Origin: Vibrio navarrensis | GTDB lineage: Bacteria; Pseudomonadota; Gammaproteobacteria; Enterobacterales; Vibrionaceae | Direction of reading: 5' to 3' | NCBI RefSeq assembly: GCF_015767675.1 | Contig: NZ_CP065218.1 | Coordinates: 496,001-560,000 of the forward strand | Length of the DNA: 64,000 nt | Shown here: positions 1 through 7,867 of the stretch, in pieces | How positions within the stretch are numbered: the first letter of the stretch is position 1 | Layout of the letters: every line of letters begins with the position of its first letter | The notes under the pieces: generated by a model | Told to the model about the DNA's origin: nothing | The model's database searches: none | What the model saw: only the letters and a program-made list of their open reading frames with translations | Translations under genes and position numbers: made by a program

Positions 1-383
1 ATATCGGCGACACGCTTTGGCGCAATTTCTGCGATAAAGATGGCGGTTAACACCCCGACAGGCACACCAACCAAAACAGCGCCAAAGGTGGACACCATTG
101 AAGCGACGATCATGGTCGCGACACCATAAAGTGCAGGTGGCAGCCAATCTTCACCGAGTACGATGCCTGAAACACCAGCCTCTTGGAAAGCGGGAATACT
201 CTCTCGCACAATGAAGTAGGCAATCACAGCCAAAGAGACGATGCCAATCACCGCGCTGGTTAAGAAAAGACCGTGGAAGATACGTTCCCGCCAGTCAACT
301 CTCTTTTGTGTACGTAAACCGGATTTGCTAATAGCTTTGGCTTCACTGTTCATAAGCTTTTCACTACGAGTTGCGATGGTCAT
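1..383 (-). CDS. pstC: PstC, phosphate ABC transporter permease (C-terminal part outside window)
   Basis: Inner-membrane permease of the high-affinity phosphate importer PstSCAB. Only about the first 127 residues are present; the gene runs off the left edge. Reading leftward from an ATG at 383-381, the protein begins MTIATRSEKLMNSEAK, has a basic segment (RTQKRVDWRERIFHG), a first membrane helix (LFLTSAVIGIVSLAVIAYFIV), then the periplasmic part and second helix typical of PstC (SGIVLGEDWLPP, YGVATMIVASMVSTFGAVL). A second ATG at 353 (MNSEAK) is a possible alternative start. It lies 86 bp behind pstS on the same strand, separated by a stable hairpin, the usual pstS-pstC order. Family assignment is from sequence recognition. 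Confidence 0.93.
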   Translation of the reverse strand, partial: MTIATRSEKLMNSEAKAISKSGLRTQKRVDWRERIFHGLFLTSAVIGIVSLAVIAYFIVRESIPAFQEAGVSGIVLGEDWLPPALYGVATMIVASMVSTFGAVLVGVPVGVLTAIFIAEIAPKRVAD

Positions 384-427
384 TATAAAATCTCACGTTT
401 CGATAAAGTTCGAAGTGGATAGAAAAC

Positions 428-452
428 GCTCAGCCCACAATCAGGGCTGAGC
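428..452 (-). terminator. Intercistronic hairpin between pstS and pstC
   Basis: Arms GCTCAGCCC and GGGCTGAGC pair perfectly around a 7-nt loop. On the minus strand the stem is followed by a short T-rich run (GTTTTCT). This looks like a partial terminator or a 3' stabiliser that would leave far more pstS than pstC message, as is common when a binding protein precedes its permeases. Its effect is inferred. Confidence 0.6.
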
Positions 453-469
453 AAATTGAGCGATATTGA

Positions 470-1291
470 TTAGTGAACTGAGATGTAGCCTTCTTTCTCT
501 ACCAGAGTTTGTGCTTCAGGTGTCAGCATCCAATCTAGGAACTTCTGAGTTTCTGCTGAAGGTTTGCCTTGCTTGTAAAGCACGAGGAAAGGACGCGCTA
601 CTTTGTAAGAGCCGTTTTTCACGTTAGCTACCGATGCGTCGGTACCGTTAATCGCGAGTGCGTGAACGGATTCATCCACAGTGCCCAGTGAAATATAACC
701 AATTGCGTATGGGTTTGAAGCAACCATAGTTTTCAGCGCACCGTTACCGTTGGCGACTTGAGCGCGTTGAGAGATAGCCGATACTTCTTTACCAGAGACT
801 TTCTTTTTCAAGCTCATGATGTCTTCGAATGCGCCGCGAGTACCCGAAGCGGTGTCACGAGTAATCGCAACGATTGGTTTGTCTTCGCCGCCAACTTGTT
901 TCCAGTTGGTCACTTCACCTTTGTAAATTGCAGTCACTTGTTCAGCCGTCAGGCCTTTTAGCGTGTTTTTAGGGTTAACCACCACTGCGATACCGTCACG
1001 AGCGACCACTTCTTCAACCAAAGTTGGCTCTTTTTCAGAAGATTTTAGGTCACGAGATGACATGCCAAGGTCGGCACTGCCGTTTTTCGCCGCTTTCACA
1101 CCAGCAGAAGAACCCGGTCCTTGTACTTCGATAAATACATTTGGGGTTTTCTTCATGTACGTTTCAGAGAAAACTTCCATCAGTGGAGTTACACTGCTTG
1201 AACCCACTGCAGAGATAGTTTCTTTAGCAGAAGCTGAGGTCACTGTCAGAGCGCCCAATAGAGCGATTGCACCGATTACTGTCTTTTTCAT
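470..1291 (-). CDS. pstS: PstS, periplasmic phosphate-binding protein
   Basis: Substrate-binding component of the Pst high-affinity phosphate importer. The predicted 273-residue protein starts at the ATG at 1291-1289, preceded by an AAAGGAT ribosome-binding site; a longer frame reaches 1366 but lacks a comparable site. The N-terminus MKKTVIGAIALLGALTVTSASA is a typical Sec signal peptide with cleavage before KETISAVGSSS. The mature part carries PstS phosphate-loop signatures: AVGSSSVTPL near the N-terminus, GPGSSAGVKAAKNGSADLGMSSRDL, and TRDTASGTRGAFED. Only pstC follows in the window; pstA, pstB and phoU would lie beyond the left edge. Regulation by PhoB is expected, but I could not identify a convincing complete Pho box upstream. 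Confidence 0.95.
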   Translation of the reverse strand: MKKTVIGAIALLGALTVTSASAKETISAVGSSSVTPLMEVFSETYMKKTPNVFIEVQGPGSSAGVKAAKNGSADLGMSSRDLKSSEKEPTLVEEVVARDGIAVVVNPKNTLKGLTAEQVTAIYKGEVTNWKQVGGEDKPIVAITRDTASGTRGAFEDIMSLKKKVSGKEVSAISQRAQVANGNGALKTMVASNPYAIGYISLGTVDESVHALAINGTDASVANVKNGSYKVARPFLVLYKQGKPSAETQKFLDWMLTPEAQTLVEKEGYISVH

Positions 1292-1725
1292 CACAATATC
1301 CTTTATGGCTCGATTGCCGTTGTGTTTTACTTGAACGAAGCTCACTTTAGGACGCGAATGTGACATTTGTGTTTCACTTAATTGAACCCTCTATGACACA
1401 TTGCTGATTGATCAATTAATAATCGCAGCCACTACTTAGAGAAAATAGGCGAGAAAAACATTATTTGCGCCCTGGACTAAAAACCGCGCCATACCTGCTA
1501 GAACCGACTCTCAACAAGCAATCTATTCATCAAAAGTTACAGATATGCGCAAGAAATCGGCACTCGTTCGCACCATCTCACCGATTTGAGACACACAGCA
1601 AATTAGTAGTGATATTTTTGACAAAATAAGTGGTTGAATAGGCCAAATTTCAATTGATAGATTTATGTATAAATCACAAATAATATTTATTATCATTTAG
1701 AAAATAAATACAGAGGGTTGTTTTA
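1292..1725. other. 434-bp intergenic region between divergent pstS and a chemoreceptor gene
   Basis: No gene seen. On the pstS side there are two isolated Pho-box-like half-sites on the minus strand (GTGTCAT at 1399-1393 and ATGTCAC at 1366-1360), not properly spaced as a direct repeat. The right end is very AT-rich and contains a Fur-like 19-mer at 1679-1697 just before the chemoreceptor start. Confidence 0.6.
1679..1697. promoter_or_regulatory. Fur-box-like site upstream of chemoreceptor gene
   Basis: The 19-mer AATAATATTTATTATCATT matches 15 of the 17 fixed positions of the Vibrio-type consensus AATGANAATNATTNTCATT (from memory). It ends 28 bp before the chemoreceptor ATG. The region is AT-rich, so a chance match is a real possibility. 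Confidence 0.35.
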
Positions 1726-3369
1726 ATGCGTCAATTACTTAGCGCACTGTCGATCAAGGCACAAATTTTGCTGCCGGTCGCGTTTACCATTGTTCTTTTA
1801 CTCGCAGGGCTCACCGTAGGCACAAGCACACTTAAGCAGGCGTTTGAACGCGTCACTGTCTCCACAGAGCAGCTCATCGTACACAAAAGTGAGTTGGGCG
1901 AAATCGTCGATAACATGTACGCCATGCGCATCAAGGCCATTTATAGCCTGTTTAATCCCGATGATGTCAGTACCTTGAGTCAAGTCCTCGGTGAGAGACA
2001 AAGCAATATTCGCCTCTTGCTTAACCAGATAAGCACCATGGATGGCTTAGAAACGGAGACGCAGCAAATGCGTCAGGCGCTGGATCACTACGTAAGCTAT
2101 TCTCGCAATACCATGCTGCCACTGCTCAATACCAAGCATCACGAGCGTTACCCGCCACCGGGCTTTCAGGAGCAATACGATAACGCCATGAGCGCCTATC
2201 GCTTCGCTGGCGAAGAGATGGTGAAAGCGATTGATCGACTGTCCACAAAGCTCAATCAGATGGCATTAGATGAGGTCAGCGAAACGGGGCAACAGCACGA
2301 TAAAACCCTGATGGTATCCGTGTTCGCCATGATTGGCATTCTGACCGTCGCCGCGCTGATTAGCCTGCTGTTAGCCAGCCTGATCGTTAAGCCGATCCGA
2401 GCTTTGCAGCAGACGATGCAACAAGTCGCCAGCGGTAACTTGCTGGTTAACGCCGAGGTAGAAGGCAAAAATGAAGTCGCGCAACTGGCGCAAGATGTCA
2501 ACAGCACGGTGAAGCAGTTACGCCAAACCGTCGATTCTCTGGTGCGTATCAGTGTCGATGTGGCGTCAGCGTCGACCGAACTTGCTGCCGTAATGACACA
2601 GTCGAGTGTCAACTCTGATCAAGAAAAGAGCGAAGTCGAACAGGTGGCTTCCGCCGTCAACCAGATGGAATCGACCGCCGCCGATGTGACCGCCAACGCG
2701 GCCAAAGCAGATGGTGCTGCCAATCAAGCCAATCAACTGGCTAAACGTAGCCTAAATATGTTCGAACAAAACAGCCGTGCCAACGACAAGATGGCCGAGC
2801 AGCTTAACAACGCCGCCCAAGTGGTCACCTCGCTGAAAACCCAATCGGAACAAATTGGCAAAGTGATTGAAGTGATTCAAGGCATCTCGGAGCAAACCAA
2901 CCTACTCGCGCTCAACGCCGCCATAGAAGCAGCGCGAGCGGGTGAAAGCGGCCGAGGGTTTGCGGTGGTCGCCGATGAAGTACGTATGCTCGCAGCAAGA
3001 ACGCAAGACTCGACCAAAGAGATCCAAGCCATCATTGAAGAGCTGCAAAATCAATCGGGGCGGGCCAACGAGAGCATGAACTCCAGTTTGCAAATGCTGA
3101 CCAGTAACCAAACCTTGGCCAGCGATGTCAGTGCCACACTGCAGGAGATCAGCCATTCGATTGAAGAACTGGCACTGATCAACGCTCAAGTGGCGACCGC
3201 GTCTGAAGAACAAAATCAGGTGACGTCAGACATCAACAGCAATCTGAGCAATATCTACGAACTGGTGAGTCAAAATGTTACAGGCATTACCCAAGCGGCG
3301 GCGGCGAGCCACGAGCTTTCTAACTTGGCGGAGAACCAAAAGCAACAATTGGCTTACTTCAAGGTTTAA
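1726..3369 (+). CDS. Methyl-accepting chemotaxis protein
   Basis: Transmembrane chemoreceptor that would signal to CheA/CheW. The 547-residue protein has TM1 at about 13-35, a periplasmic segment of about 155 residues predicted to be helical (four-helix-bundle type), TM2 at about 190-215, a HAMP domain to about 270, and a cytoplasmic signalling hairpin. The hairpin tip is the near-invariant block from [20 protein letters not shown] into [20 protein letters not shown]. The C-terminus (LAYFKV) has no NWETF-like pentapeptide for CheR/CheB docking. The start is supported by GAGGG upstream. It is a paralogue of the receptor at 39483-41111. The ligand is unknown; the position divergent from pst suggests a nutrient stimulus only by association. 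A Fur-like site lies just upstream. Confidence 0.93.
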   Translation: MRQLLSALSIKAQILLPVAFTIVLLLAGLTVGTSTLKQAFERVTVSTEQLIVHKSELGEIVDNMYAMRIKAIYSLFNPDDVSTLSQVLGERQSNIRLLLNQISTMDGLETETQQMRQALDHYVSYSRNTMLPLLNTKHHERYPPPGFQEQYDNAMSAYRFAGEEMVKAIDRLSTKLNQMALDEVSETGQQHDKTLMVSVFAMIGILTVAALISLLLASLIVKPIRALQQTMQQVASGNLLVNAEVEGKNEVAQLAQDVNSTVKQLRQTVDSLVRISVDVASASTELAAVMTQSSVNSDQEKSEVEQVASAVNQMESTAADVTANAAKADGAANQANQLAKRSLNMFEQNSRANDKMAEQLNNAAQVVTSLKTQSEQIGKVIEVIQGISEQTNLLALNAAIEAARAGESGRGFAVVADEVRMLAARTQDSTKEIQAIIEELQNQSGRANESMNSSLQMLTSNQTLASDVSATLQEISHSIEELALINAQVATASEEQNQVTSDINSNLSNIYELVSQNVTGITQAAAASHELSNLAENQKQQLAYFKV

Positions 3370-3409
3370 AGCTTAGGATTTTGCTTTGAGCGCCTCGATA
3401 AACCATTTC

Positions 3410-3451
3410 ATGTGACGAAAAAGAACAAGCTCCGCCAGTGCGGAGCTTGTT
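3410..3451 (-). terminator. Rho-independent terminator of the leftward ptrB-hutR cluster
   Basis: A perfect 12-bp stem (AACAAGCTCCGC, loop CAGT, GCGGAGCTTGTT, at 3424-3451) is followed on the minus strand by CTTTTTC. It lies between the convergent chemoreceptor gene and the last DUF1566 gene; the T-tract favours use by leftward transcripts. Confidence 0.8.
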
Positions 3452-3512
3452 GCTATTGATTTTCAGTAAATCGCTGAGTTTTAGTAGACAGCGATTCGCA
3501 TCTGCACCTTGA

Positions 3513-4085
3513 TTATTGTTCGTCGGTCACCAATAACATTGAGAAGGTGCTGCTCTGCGCAGAATGAGGGTAGTTGTACACCTCACCATTAACGGAATCA
3601 AAGGTCATGATCCCCTGCCCATCACCACTTGGTGTGTTGCTCCAGATATAACCGCTTAAATCCCCTGTTTCCACCGTGTAGCCGCTAGCAAACGCCGTCC
3701 CATTCATCGCCGGGCCGAAGCAAGCGTGCTCGGTCAAAGCGACCAACTCTTTAATGTTTGGCAAACGCCACTGCTTTTTCTCCGCAAAATTGTGCAGTGC
3801 ATGGTTACCCGACTCATCGCGGATCTGCTGGGCGGTCAAAAGTGCACTTTGCCACGTCACCTGGTCAGCCGTACCCGTACACGCTTGCTGCGCCGTATTC
3901 CAACTCATACCAACCGGGCAGCGCATCCACGTCAAACCTGTTTTCAAATCGGTTACTGTACCTTGCGCGGAGTAATCATAACGCGAGTTTGGGGCACTTT
4001 TGGCGATATCAATTGAACACTCTTGCGCGGCTATCGCCGTTTGAGACGCCGCAGCGAGCGCCAGTGCGGTGATTAATTTTTTCAT
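3513..4085 (-). CDS. DUF1566 (Lcl-type) secreted protein
   Basis: A predicted 190-residue exported protein of unknown function. The start is the ATG at 4085, with a strong AAGGAG site 7 nt upstream; it begins MKKLITALALAAASQTAIAA, a signal peptide ending before QECSID. The rest is one DUF1566 domain, recognisable by TGLTWMRCP near residue 55 and WRLPNIKELVAL near residue 110. Several cysteines (ECSID, MRCPVG, QQACTG, HACFGP) suggest disulphides. It is the last gene of the leftward cluster; only one base separates it from the stop of the DUF1566 lipoprotein upstream, so the two are surely cotranscribed. DUF1566 occurs in surface and secreted proteins of many bacteria, but no biochemical role can be assigned from the sequence. 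Confidence 0.85.
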   Translation of the reverse strand: MKKLITALALAAASQTAIAAQECSIDIAKSAPNSRYDYSAQGTVTDLKTGLTWMRCPVGMSWNTAQQACTGTADQVTWQSALLTAQQIRDESGNHALHNFAEKKQWRLPNIKELVALTEHACFGPAMNGTAFASGYTVETGDLSGYIWSNTPSGDGQGIMTFDSVNGEVYNYPHSAQSSTFSMLLVTDEQ

Positions 4086-4086
4086 C

Positions 4087-5529
4087 TTACTGCTCCTTTG
4101 CTGCAACCAGACGGATTGGGAATTGGAAGGAAGTACCGCTATCTGGGCTCACCTTATCGGAGTAAATTTCCACAAAGCTCACGTATCCACGATCCGCACC
4201 TTTGGTCGCGACCACCGGAAACTGAACCACGCCCAAAGTTTGATATGGCGAATAGCTGTTGAAGCTAATGTTGTTCAGCCAAATCGCGCCAGTATTAAGA
4301 TCTGGGCTGCCTTGTGTCTGCTGGGGGAAATAGCGGACATCGAGACCATAGACTTGATCGTTTTCATCTTTGGCCGTTTCCCCAAAGTCGATGATGTCGT
4401 AAAACTCAAGGTAGGTCGGCAAACGCCACTGAGTGATGCCACACAGACTTTGTTGGTTCATGTGTGCAACGTATTGTTGGGTAGAGCAGAGATTGTCTTT
4501 GGCCTCGACACAACCAACCACTTGCAGATCGTCGCTGTAAGGTTTGAAAGTCTGTGACTCAAACACAAAGGTGCGATCCTTAAACTGCACTGAGCTGGCA
4601 TCGCCACTTTTGTTTTCCCACACCAGCCCGCTACGCTCATCCAGCGTACAAGCCCAATTGGTCGCGTCATCGGCTAAGGTTTGACCTTTGGCATCCAACT
4701 TAACAAATTTGAAACCGTTGCCCGTCAGCGTTTGTTGGTCGCTGTTATCAAGGCCATATTCTGCATCCTGCCCAGGGTAAGACTCTTGCGCTTCCGCCAC
4801 CTCTTGATCGCCATCGGTGAAATAGAGTGTCGCGCCTGTATCATTGTGGCCGATACGACGCTGTACTTCGGAGACGATGTTCGCAACGAGTGCAGCGCGC
4901 TCCGGTGAAGTAAGGAGCGCAGCCGTGAGGGATTTGCCGTCAAAACTCAGATCCTGCGCTAACAACGAAACGCCGCTTCTCATTTGATCTGTCGTCATCT
5001 CAGCCAGCAAGGCCAGCGTGTTTTGTTCCAGCGTCACCAACGCGTTTTCACTGGCATTTGCCAGCACACTGCCACTTAGCGATACGCCCGCCGCGGTCAA
5101 CTGCGATTGCACGATCTGCTCCGCTTGCTCTAAGGTGTAACCATCATTGACCAACCCCGCCAGCAAGGTGGTCACGCCATTGATGCGATTCCCCTGGGCG
5201 AGTCGTTGCCCCGGAGCCGCCAGCGGTACGACCTGCCCTGCTCCGTTATCCACTTGCGCCAGGATCGTGCTGATCAAGATGTTTTTGTTGGTCGAGGTAA
5301 GAGAGAATTTGCCGCTATTGTCGCTTTTCGCTTTCAGCTCAGTGCTATCGCAGACAAAATTTTGGTTGTCATCGATACACACCGACGTATCGAGCAGTGA
5401 ACCGGGCATCGCGATATTTCCTGACACTTGGTAGGTTGGCACTTCGCTACCGCTACCGCTACCGCCGCCTCCACCACCGCAGCCAGCAAGAGCTAAAGAG
5501 ATAGCAATGACAGAATATTGAAACTTCAT
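4087..5529 (-). CDS. DUF1566-containing lipoprotein
   Basis: A 480-residue predicted lipoprotein: MKFQYSVIAISLALAGC ends in a lipobox (LAGC) and is followed by a flexible Gly/Ser linker (GGGGGGSGSGSE), as in outer-membrane lipoproteins that project a domain. Residues about 30-80 resemble a small beta-sandwich module (VSGNIAMPGSLLDTSVCIDDNQNFVCD). Residues about 85-215 are Ala/Leu-rich and probably helical. The C-terminal half is a DUF1566 domain (SGLVWENKSGD, then CGITQWRLPTYLEFYDII). It sits between the GlyGly-CTERM metalloprotease and the small DUF1566 protein in the cluster behind the ptrB promoter. Function unknown; location suggests a partner or substrate adaptor of the surface protease or haem receptor. 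Confidence 0.82.
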   Translation of the reverse strand: MKFQYSVIAISLALAGCGGGGGGSGSGSEVPTYQVSGNIAMPGSLLDTSVCIDDNQNFVCDSTELKAKSDNSGKFSLTSTNKNILISTILAQVDNGAGQVVPLAAPGQRLAQGNRINGVTTLLAGLVNDGYTLEQAEQIVQSQLTAAGVSLSGSVLANASENALVTLEQNTLALLAEMTTDQMRSGVSLLAQDLSFDGKSLTAALLTSPERAALVANIVSEVQRRIGHNDTGATLYFTDGDQEVAEAQESYPGQDAEYGLDNSDQQTLTGNGFKFVKLDAKGQTLADDATNWACTLDERSGLVWENKSGDASSVQFKDRTFVFESQTFKPYSDDLQVVGCVEAKDNLCSTQQYVAHMNQQSLCGITQWRLPTYLEFYDIIDFGETAKDENDQVYGLDVRYFPQQTQGSPDLNTGAIWLNNISFNSYSPYQTLGVVQFPVVATKGADRGYVSFVEIYSDKVSPDSGTSFQFPIRLVAAKEQ

Positions 5530-5563
5530 AGATTGATCTTCTTCTAGTAAATTGCGTTTGTTG

Positions 5564-7858
5564 TTATCGAGAGCGCAAGGCTCTCACCATGGCAAGCAGT
5601 AGCAGCCCGAGCAAAGCAAAAGGAGAACCGCTGCCACCGGAACGGCTGCTCTGGCTCTCACCATCCGTATTGTTGCGGCTGCCCGCACTGCACTGATATT
5701 GAGCAAAATGACTTACGCCCCACGATTTCAGAACCCCAACGTTCCCCGAGATGCGATCAGATATTTCAAGACGCCAAGTGCCCCAGCTTGGCTCGCCAAG
5801 TAGCGCTTGCAGCTCCTCGTCATACTGAGCCGTGAAGTAACCTTGAAAACCGTGTTGAGAGCCAGATTGGTGACTGAGCAGTGGCACCGATTTGCCTTGC
5901 GGAGAGATCAACGTCACCTGCAGGTCTTGCAGTGCGCTGTGCTCGATGTGCAAATAAACGGCGAAGCTGCTGTCAATTTTGCGCGTTTTGTCGGTTAGGG
6001 TTTGCACAAAGATCTTGTTGCCGGGGCTAGTCCTGCCTTGGCTATCGACTTTGGCATCCAGCAAAGGCGCATTCAGGTTTCTGGCTGGGGTTTGCAGCAG
6101 CGGCGTGCCGTTCACTAGCGATACGATGTCGCGCCACGACTGCGCTTTTAGTCTGTCGGCGAACTGATAATCCAACGCCACTGTCGAGTCAAACTGCGCG
6201 CCACAAACAAGCCCATCGGGCAGTGCGACCTGCAAGGTTTGCGCATCCGATAAGGTGGTCGCGATCTCTCGCACCTTCGCTCCGTTGAGCTGCCATTGAC
6301 CTTGAATGCTCGCTTGGCGCTCATTGGCCGTCAGGCTGAGTTCAACTGGCTCGTTTTGTCCAATGTAACGGGAGTTGTAGCGCACGTTGAATGGCGCTTT
6401 GAGCAGGTTATGACGATTGAAGCTTTCAATAAGAAACTGCGCATATTCCTTGTTTGGAAACAGCGTTTTGGCAGCAAAAACCGTCGACTCCGCTAAATCG
6501 TGCATTTTTACCCCACGGCCAACCCCGTACATGCCCTCAAGCACAATGGTGTCAAACTCTCGAAACACGCTGTCACTGCCATCACCATAACGGGCGACCG
6601 CCGCTTTGAGCGCTTGAAACAGCGGCGTTGACCAAAGCTCGTCACCTAATTCACCTCCCACACTCACGTGCGCGGGGTATTCGGCCTCTTCGAAGTAGCG
6701 CGCGCGCTGATTCCACAAGCTGCGGGTCGAGCGGCGCACGCCAAACACACCATCCCAATTAAATACGGTATCAATCTCAAACTCTTGACCGCGACGAGAA
6801 GCGTCCAAATATTGCTGACGATAGCTGGCGCTGCCTGCCCAATAGTCTCCCAGCCCTTCGCCAATCGCTCCTGTGTGTCCATAAGCCCAGTCCGGTACTA
6901 TCTGATAATGAATGCCGTGACCGAGCTCATGACGGATCACGTCGGCATCGATGGCGTCAGGCGACGCGCCACCGATACCGAACATCACCGCACGCGGGCC
7001 GTAGTAGTAACTGGAATTGTCCTTGGCTAAACCGCGCGCATCAAAACGCAGTGGCTCTCTAAACAAGGTGTAGTTCAGGCTGGCTAAATAGCGCAGCGAG
7101 CTATCGAGATGATAAAACGCCATGAGCTGCGGAAAAGCGTCGTCACCCAAACGCACACTTTGCAACGCATCAATAGAAGGAAATGCTTCAACGCCCTCAG
7201 GCGCTAAGAAATCACCACTGTCACGCACAGGCTCGCCACCCTGCTCAGTGACCGCGAGCAGCGCCTGCGCGTCCACTTGCTTAACACGCGGATTGGCAAG
7301 GTAGAGCTGGCCATCGGCTTGCAAAACTTGAATGGATTTCTCAACATACTCGACCGCTTGCGGGTATTCATCCAATGAGGACCAGACCGTCTCTGGCGCC
7401 GCTTGTTGCTGCATGGTGCGCAGATCTGGGTCAAACAGCGAGACTGTAACATCCAGTAAACTACCTGAGCTCAGTGCTGGCGGCTCCTTTGCTTCCAGCG
7501 TGCGCGGTGACTCGATTTCTGCCGCCACCAGCGCTTGGCCGTTACGCAGCTGCGTGTCTTGCACACTTTTAAACACACGCACCACTTGCTGCTCTGGGTT
7601 AGTCGTCACGACCAAGGCGCGCTGCGGCTGATAAACACCATTGACCCAAACATCAAAATTGTAATGGCGGCCCAGCTTCGACGCCGTTTGGTAGCGCAAG
7701 ATAAACTCGCCGTCCTGCGCATAATGGGCATCAAGGTAGCTTTTGGCTTGCGCGGCATCGGCGACCGTCGTGCCTTCGGCAGGGTAATCCCACTGTCCGG
7801 CCTGAATCGCTGGCGCTGCCGCAACCAAAAGTGACAGCGCTAAAGGGGTTAACTTCAT
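5564..7858 (-). CDS. Secreted zinc metalloprotease with P-domain and GlyGly-CTERM tail
   Basis: A 764-residue exported endopeptidase. Signal peptide MKLTPLALSLLVAAAPAIQA; an N-terminal region of about 280 residues that is probably a propeptide; a zinc site RHELGHGIHYQ (HEXXH at 310-314) followed by GEGLGDYW at 333-340, whose Glu is the likely third zinc ligand (gluzincin type). Residues about 605-710 resemble a proprotein-convertase P-domain, with LQVTLISPQGKSVPLLSHQSG and GTWRLEISDR. The end is a textbook GlyGly-CTERM sorting signal: SRSGGSGSP, a hydrophobic helix (FALLGLLLLAMV), then RALRSR. That tail is known to be processed by rhombosortase in type II-secreting bacteria, giving surface display or release. 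It starts 9 bp after hutR ends, within the same cluster. The substrate is unknown; haemoproteins are an attractive guess from context. Confidence 0.88.
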   Translation of the reverse strand: MKLTPLALSLLVAAAPAIQAGQWDYPAEGTTVADAAQAKSYLDAHYAQDGEFILRYQTASKLGRHYNFDVWVNGVYQPQRALVVTTNPEQQVVRVFKSVQDTQLRNGQALVAAEIESPRTLEAKEPPALSSGSLLDVTVSLFDPDLRTMQQQAAPETVWSSLDEYPQAVEYVEKSIQVLQADGQLYLANPRVKQVDAQALLAVTEQGGEPVRDSGDFLAPEGVEAFPSIDALQSVRLGDDAFPQLMAFYHLDSSLRYLASLNYTLFREPLRFDARGLAKDNSSYYYGPRAVMFGIGGASPDAIDADVIRHELGHGIHYQIVPDWAYGHTGAIGEGLGDYWAGSASYRQQYLDASRRGQEFEIDTVFNWDGVFGVRRSTRSLWNQRARYFEEAEYPAHVSVGGELGDELWSTPLFQALKAAVARYGDGSDSVFREFDTIVLEGMYGVGRGVKMHDLAESTVFAAKTLFPNKEYAQFLIESFNRHNLLKAPFNVRYNSRYIGQNEPVELSLTANERQASIQGQWQLNGAKVREIATTLSDAQTLQVALPDGLVCGAQFDSTVALDYQFADRLKAQSWRDIVSLVNGTPLLQTPARNLNAPLLDAKVDSQGRTSPGNKIFVQTLTDKTRKIDSSFAVYLHIEHSALQDLQVTLISPQGKSVPLLSHQSGSQHGFQGYFTAQYDEELQALLGEPSWGTWRLEISDRISGNVGVLKSWGVSHFAQYQCSAGSRNNTDGESQSSRSGGSGSPFALLGLLLLAMVRALRSR

Positions 7859-7867
7859 GGTGAAATC

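Noticed and set aside
1360..1399. Pho-box-like half-sites upstream of pstS
   Set aside because: GTGTCAT and ATGTCAC occur on the minus strand but not as properly spaced 7-bp direct repeats, so I do not call a PhoB site despite expecting one.
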